Of a stretch of 7,955 bases of DNA, positions 5,774-7,955 are shown piece by piece (the first letter of the stretch is position 1; every line of letters starts with the position of its first letter). Source of the stretch: Candidatus Bathyarchaeota archaeon (GTDB lineage Archaea > Thermoproteota > Bathyarchaeia > Bathyarchaeales > Bathycorpusculaceae); NCBI GenBank assembly GCA_030672945.1, contig DAOVFL010000036.1, positions 1 to 7,955 on the forward strand, in the 5' to 3' direction. The notes below the pieces were generated by a model. That model did not search any database. It had not been told where the DNA came from and was given only the letters and a program-made list of their open reading frames with translations. A program made the translations under genes and the position numbers.

Positions 5774-5839
5774 TTCTCTAACCGCTCCAGAACCTCTTCA
5801 TCCCAAACCGTTCTGGTCCGTAAACCCGTCTGTTTTCTT
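5774..5839 (-). other. Intron 1 of tRNA-Trp at position 37/38
   Basis: Boundaries are inferred from the mature cloverleaf. The intron holds a 7-base-pair hairpin CCAGAAC/GTTCTGG. The splice motif is weaker than in intron 2: CTCC of the anticodon loop pairs with AGAG at three of four positions, leaving AG^A and AA^A bulges. The intron also contains ACGGGTTT, complementary to AAACCCGT across the 3' splice site, and GTTCTGGAGC, complementary to the anticodon loop. Confidence 0.7.
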
Positions 5840-5908
5840 CTGGAGCCCGTCGTCATTCCTGTCTAGACTACGGCCCCTTTCCGCATTAGATTAACTTGTA
5901 TGGATAGA

Positions 5909-5917
5909 ATATATGCG
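5909..5917 (-). promoter_or_regulatory. TATA box of tRNA-Trp
   Basis: GCATATATT on the minus strand, 32-40 bases before the tRNA 5' end, predicts a start near 5886. Confidence 0.45.
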
Positions 5918-6007
5918 TTATTCTTTAAACACAAATGAGGTTTCGTAAAGCTTTCTAAGGGTGATTATGACATCTTTGAAACACGATAGAAGCGATTGTA
6001 TACATTA

Positions 6008-6037
6008 ATTTCATGCGTAAGATTTATAATGTGTTAG
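6008..6037 (+). repeat. 30-base promoter repeat, copy 1
   Basis: Matches 6611-6640 at 27 of 30 bases in direct orientation. The core GATTTATAATGTG contains the TATA box (6023-6030) of the membrane protein gene, giving a predicted start near 6052 and a leader of about 16 bases. Confidence 0.65.
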
Positions 6038-6067
6038 CGAGGATAACTAAACTTTGGTGGGTCTGAA

Positions 6068-6484
6068 ATGGAAATGGAAGAAATAGCGCGATGGGCATAT
6101 GTTATCTTTGTTGTTTTGGCAATTGTAATGGGACTAGCAATTGGATACATGGCATGGGATAAGCGCACTGGGTCAGTTCTCGGCGATGGATGGAACGACA
6201 GTGATGTTGGTAGCTATAACGGATACGTTATGCTGACCATGCTAATCTTAGGAGTCATCATTGGGATCACAAGCATAACAGCTAAGGAGGTCACCCCATT
6301 TCTTATAGCAACAATGGCTCTGATAGTAGCCACCGTTGCAAATGTCTGGGCTCCTCTAGGCAATATCCATGAACTGCTCTATTATTGGGCCACTGGAATC
6401 CTAAACTATATCGTAGCGTTCGCAGCTCCAGCCGCGGTCATAATTGCAGTTAAAGCCGTCTTTACTATGACGAAAGAGAAATAA
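6068..6484 (+). CDS. Small four-helix membrane protein of unknown function
   Basis: A 138-residue hydrophobic protein with predicted membrane helices near residues 9-29, 52-70, 76-94 and 106-132 and a short loop (31-50, DKRTGSVLGDGWNDSD) after helix 1. The segment ITAKEVTPFLIATMALIVA (70-88) and the end APAAVIIAVKAVF resemble small archaeal membrane proteins of unknown function that share a T-x-KE-x-TPFL motif; this is recall, not a search. There is no enzyme or transporter signature. The ATG at 6068 is preferred because GGTGGG (6056-6061) lies six bases upstream and a TATA box is at 6023-6030; Met3 at 6074 is the alternative. It is a single-gene transcript with a T-tract terminator at 6499-6505 and the only fully intact gene right of the tRNA. 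Confidence 0.85.
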   Translation: MEMEEIARWAYVIFVVLAIVMGLAIGYMAWDKRTGSVLGDGWNDSDVGSYNGYVMLTMLILGVIIGITSITAKEVTPFLIATMALIVATVANVWAPLGNIHELLYYWATGILNYIVAFAAPAAVIIAVKAVFTMTKEK

Positions 6485-6496
6485 AACAATCTCCCA

Positions 6497-6506
6497 CCTT
6501 TTTTTA
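6497..6506 (+). terminator. T-tract terminator after the membrane protein gene
   Basis: Seven consecutive T (6499-6505) lie 15 bases after the TAA, preceded by a C-rich stretch. This is the standard archaeal intrinsic form. Confidence 0.5.
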
Positions 6507-6525
6507 TGGTTCAAGTTGGCTCTAA

Positions 6526-6734
6526 GGCCGTTGGAAAAAATTATTGAGAAACACCAGCCTATCCTACGAGTTCATAGACACATACATAAGGCATAAGGAA
6601 TTTGTGAAGAATTTCATGCATAAGATGTATAATGTGTTAACCTTGGAAGCAAATATGCCGAAGGAATTTTGAGGGCGTTCTTCATAGAGTTCAAAGGCGA
6701 CAAAATCATTAGACTTCAAAGAATAGAGGGGTGA
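6526..6734 (+). pseudogene. Coding-like relic between the membrane gene and the HsdR remnant
   Basis: One frame (6526-6672) is open for 48 codons without an early start and includes SYEFIDTYIRHKEFVKNF; it stops at TGA 6670. Another frame (6633-6734) gives YAEGILRAFFIEFKGDKIIR and stops at TGA 6732, overlapping the GTG that opens the next frame. The composition is protein-like, but no family is recognised. It may be upstream coding sequence of the decayed HsdR gene or a different relic. Confidence 0.28.
6611..6640 (+). repeat. 30-base promoter repeat, copy 2
   Basis: ATTTCATGCATAAGATGTAT followed by AATGTGTTAA, matching 6008-6037 with three substitutions. Here no intact gene follows, only a five-codon ATG frame at 6655. 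Confidence 0.65.
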
Positions 6735-7344
6735 GAATAGAAAATGGTTGGATGCTCGATAGGGAAGTCAAAAGAGAACTGCCTGAAGAGTGGAAAGGAA
6801 TAGTTCCAACAGAAGTTTTCGTCAAAGAAGCTGAAAAACTGCGCAGCATAATAAACAGAAAACTGGCTGAACTTCTTCGAAAAAACAGGTACCGCATTGA
6901 TTTCCAAGAAAGACTAGAAAAGATCATAGATGACTACAATATGGGAAGCATAAACATCGAACAATATTTCCAAAGACTAACCAAGCTAATCAATGATCTC
7001 CAAGAAGAAGAGAAACGTCACATCAAAGAACGATTAACAGAAGAGGAAATAGCAGTTTTCGGTATACTGATCAAACCAAAACTAAAGCTAACTAAGAAAA
7101 AAGAACAACAAATCAAGACTATAGCCAAAGAACTGCTAGAAAAATTGAAAGAACAAAAGTTTGTTCTTGATTGGAAGAAAAAACAAGAACCAGAGCAGAC
7201 GTACAAGTTACAATAGAAGACATATTATGGGAGAGACTGCCTGAACCCCCACACACACCAGAAACCAAGAAAGAAAAATGCATTCTTGTATATCAACATG
7301 TATATGACTCGTACCAAGGGGCAGGTCAAAGCGTCTACACTTAA
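6731..7344 (+). pseudogene. hsdR: C-terminal remnant of a type I restriction enzyme R subunit (HsdR), frameshifted
   Basis: HsdR is the motor and nuclease subunit of type I restriction enzymes, about 1000 residues; only the C-terminal helical domain (DUF3387-type) remains. The first frame (6731-7216) gives PTEVFVKEAEKLRSIINRKL, then DDYNMGSINIEQYFQRLTKL, RLTEEEIAVFGIL, LLEKLKEQKFVLDWKKK. At a run of six A (7178-7183) the frame breaks, and the -1 frame carries on with the expected tail: RADVQVTIEDILWERLPEP, then CILVYQHVYDSYQGAGQSVY and TAA at 7342-7344. One extra A would rejoin the two. The nuclease and helicase motifs are missing and the upstream DNA holds only relics, so this is a dead gene. 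The GTG at 6731 is not a credible native start. No HsdM or HsdS is in the window. Confidence 0.78.
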
Positions 7345-7489
7345 GTTCTATACTAAGTTATTTTGTCTCATTAGGGCACCCTTCAACGAAGTGTTCCAGC
7401 ACTATCCAGCTCTGTTCCATGAAAGAGTCCATCAAGTGATATCAAATAGTTCGTAATTACTTACTTTTAGGAATTGTATGACTCAGCTT
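7345..7489. other. Spacer with no recognised feature
   Basis: Between the HsdR remnant and the TBP remnant. A plus-strand frame ending at TAA 7454-7456 is open for about 45 codons, but matches nothing I know and has no start. Confidence 0.4.
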
Positions 7490-7807
7490 ACCCGTATGAT
7501 AGTATGCCATAAAGGCCTTATCACATTTCTGGCAATCAACCTCTTCACATGAAAAGCCGAGCATGAGTTAGCTCTAGTGTCTTCTTGTCTTGAAGGCGCA
7601 GGAATAGCCAAATTAAAAAGTCCAGCAAAGATCCAAAACATGGTTGCCACAGCAGACCTCGGTTTTGAGCCAAAATTAGACTCCATCAAGCATGTCGGAG
7701 GAGTTCATGTCATATACGAACCTGAACAGTTTCTGCTTGCGAGGTTAACGGAGGGCCAGAATTTTCATCCTCTTTCTTATCACTCATTCATACTTTCTCC
7801 TTTTTGA
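7490..7807 (+). pseudogene. tbp: Decayed TATA-binding protein (TBP) gene
   Basis: TBP binds the archaeal TATA box as a saddle of two similar repeats. The frame from 7583 gives EGAGIAKLKSPAKIQNMVAT, then ADLGFEPKLDSI (7646 on) and YEPEQF (7715-7732), the unmistakable opening and middle of the second repeat (I-Q-N-[IM]-V-A-[ST]-A-D-L-G ... Y-[EN]-PEQF). After EQF the family PGLVYR is damaged (LLARLTEG) and similarity fades by about 7755. Upstream, TGA 7550-7552 interrupts a stretch (TFLAINLFT-stop-KAEHELALV) that looks like the end of repeat 1 (CTGAKxE), and 7490-7545 has only faint, frame-broken similarity. The rest of repeat 1 is missing, so it cannot make a functional TBP; a working copy must be elsewhere in the genome. 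Confidence 0.72.
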
Positions 7808-7941
7808 GGGGAGTCATACAACGTTTTATTCGCCAATTTTCCAAGTTCTCGGATTGTAGGTTTCACTGCTGCGTAGGGTGAGGAAACTGGATCGGATATG
7901 CCAAAAATAATTCTCCTCGAAAAGGCAAATGGTTGAACGAG
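7780..7941 (-). pseudogene. Possible C-terminal coding fragment at the right edge
   Basis: On the minus strand an open stretch of 53 codons, bounded upstream by TGA 7942-7944, reads RRIIFGISDPVSSPYAAVK, then PTIRELGKLANKTLYDSPQK and ends at TGA 7780-7782. It has protein-like composition but no start codon with a ribosome binding site. It overlaps the tail of the TBP remnant in convergent orientation. It may be the frameshifted end of a gene lying mostly to the right of the window. No family recognised. Confidence 0.3.
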
Positions 7942-7955
7942 TCATCTTATTTAGA

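Larger units (their letters stand above)
5703..5877 (-). tRNA. tRNA-Trp(CCA) with two introns
   Basis: The minus strand folds as: acceptor GGGGCCG/CGGCCCC with discriminator A and encoded CCA (5703-5705); D-stem GTC/GAC; anticodon stem ACGGG/CCCGT; anticodon loop CTCCAGA with CCA at 5841-5843; variable loop AGGTC; T-arm GTCGG-TTCAAAT-CCGGC. Exons are 5840-5877, 5768-5773 and 5703-5735. Intron 1 (5774-5839, 66 bases) is at the canonical 37/38 site, known in many archaeal tRNA-Trp genes. Intron 2 (5736-5767, 32 bases) is at 43/44. Removing both gives 77 bases with CCA. A TATA-like element at 5909-5917 supports transcription from near 5886. The 65-codon frame over this gene is a shadow. Confidence 0.9.

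Noticed and set aside
5659..5856. 65-codon minus-strand open frame
   Set aside because: It lies entirely over the tRNA-Trp gene and its introns; the apparent protein is a translation of tRNA exons.
6655..6672. Five-codon ATG frame after the second promoter repeat
   Set aside because: Too short to support; more likely part of the decayed coding stretch.
7178..7184. Programmed -1 frameshift at AAAAAAC in the HsdR remnant
   Set aside because: The reading phase is aaa-aaa-caa, not A-AAA-AAC, no stimulatory structure is evident, and the gene lacks its catalytic domains, so a working product is not expected.
1..7955. CRISPR array or tandem-repeat array
   Set aside because: No regularly spaced repeats were seen; the repeats present are isolated pairs (promoter copies and the tRNA end).

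Overview
The window looks like archaeal DNA, most likely from a mesophilic or moderately thermophilic Thermoproteota/Bathyarchaeia-type lineage (the lineage is inference; the archaeal domain is well supported). Evidence: a tRNA-Trp gene interrupted by two introns, one bounded by a clear bulge-helix-bulge; a TFIIS-like zinc-ribbon protein; a decayed TATA-binding-protein gene; TATA boxes about 25 bases before predicted transcript starts; and GGTG-type ribosome binding sites or leaderless starts.

Left part (1-3912), all on the minus strand: the N-terminal 109 residues of an ABC transporter ATPase run off the left edge. To its right lies a two-gene module, read right to left: a 541-residue coiled-coil protein with similar beta-type motifs on both sides of the coil, then a 590-residue AAA+ ATPase with a winged-helix-like N-terminal region and an MCM-like ATPase core with an altered Walker B. 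I know of no named system with this pair, and it is the best candidate for an undescribed machine.

Middle part (3913-5880): a decayed minus-strand winged-helix gene (about 4103-4311), a degenerate copy of the 3' end of the window's own tRNA-Trp gene (4398-4423), a possible 25-residue basic microprotein gene, then a divergent pair: a low-molecular-weight protein tyrosine phosphatase (minus) and a TFS/RPA12-like protein lacking the usual catalytic Asp-Glu (plus). The segment ends at the intact tRNA-Trp gene (5703-5877). The two tRNA 3' ends are direct repeats about 1.3 kb apart, as expected of an old tRNA-targeted integration. The promoter regions of the microprotein and TFS-like genes are also copies of each other.

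Right part (5881-7955): one intact four-helix membrane protein gene (6068-6484), then a gene graveyard: the frameshifted C-terminal end of a type I restriction HsdR subunit (6731-7344), a TBP remnant with a nonsense or frameshift lesion (about 7490-7807), and a short unexplained minus-strand coding-like stretch at the right edge. A 30-base promoter-like repeat (6008-6037 and 6611-6640) links the membrane gene to the start of the decayed stretch. The coexistence of the odd ATPase module, a restriction-enzyme remnant, a TBP remnant and a tRNA-end duplication suggests an accessory region with past mobile-element traffic.
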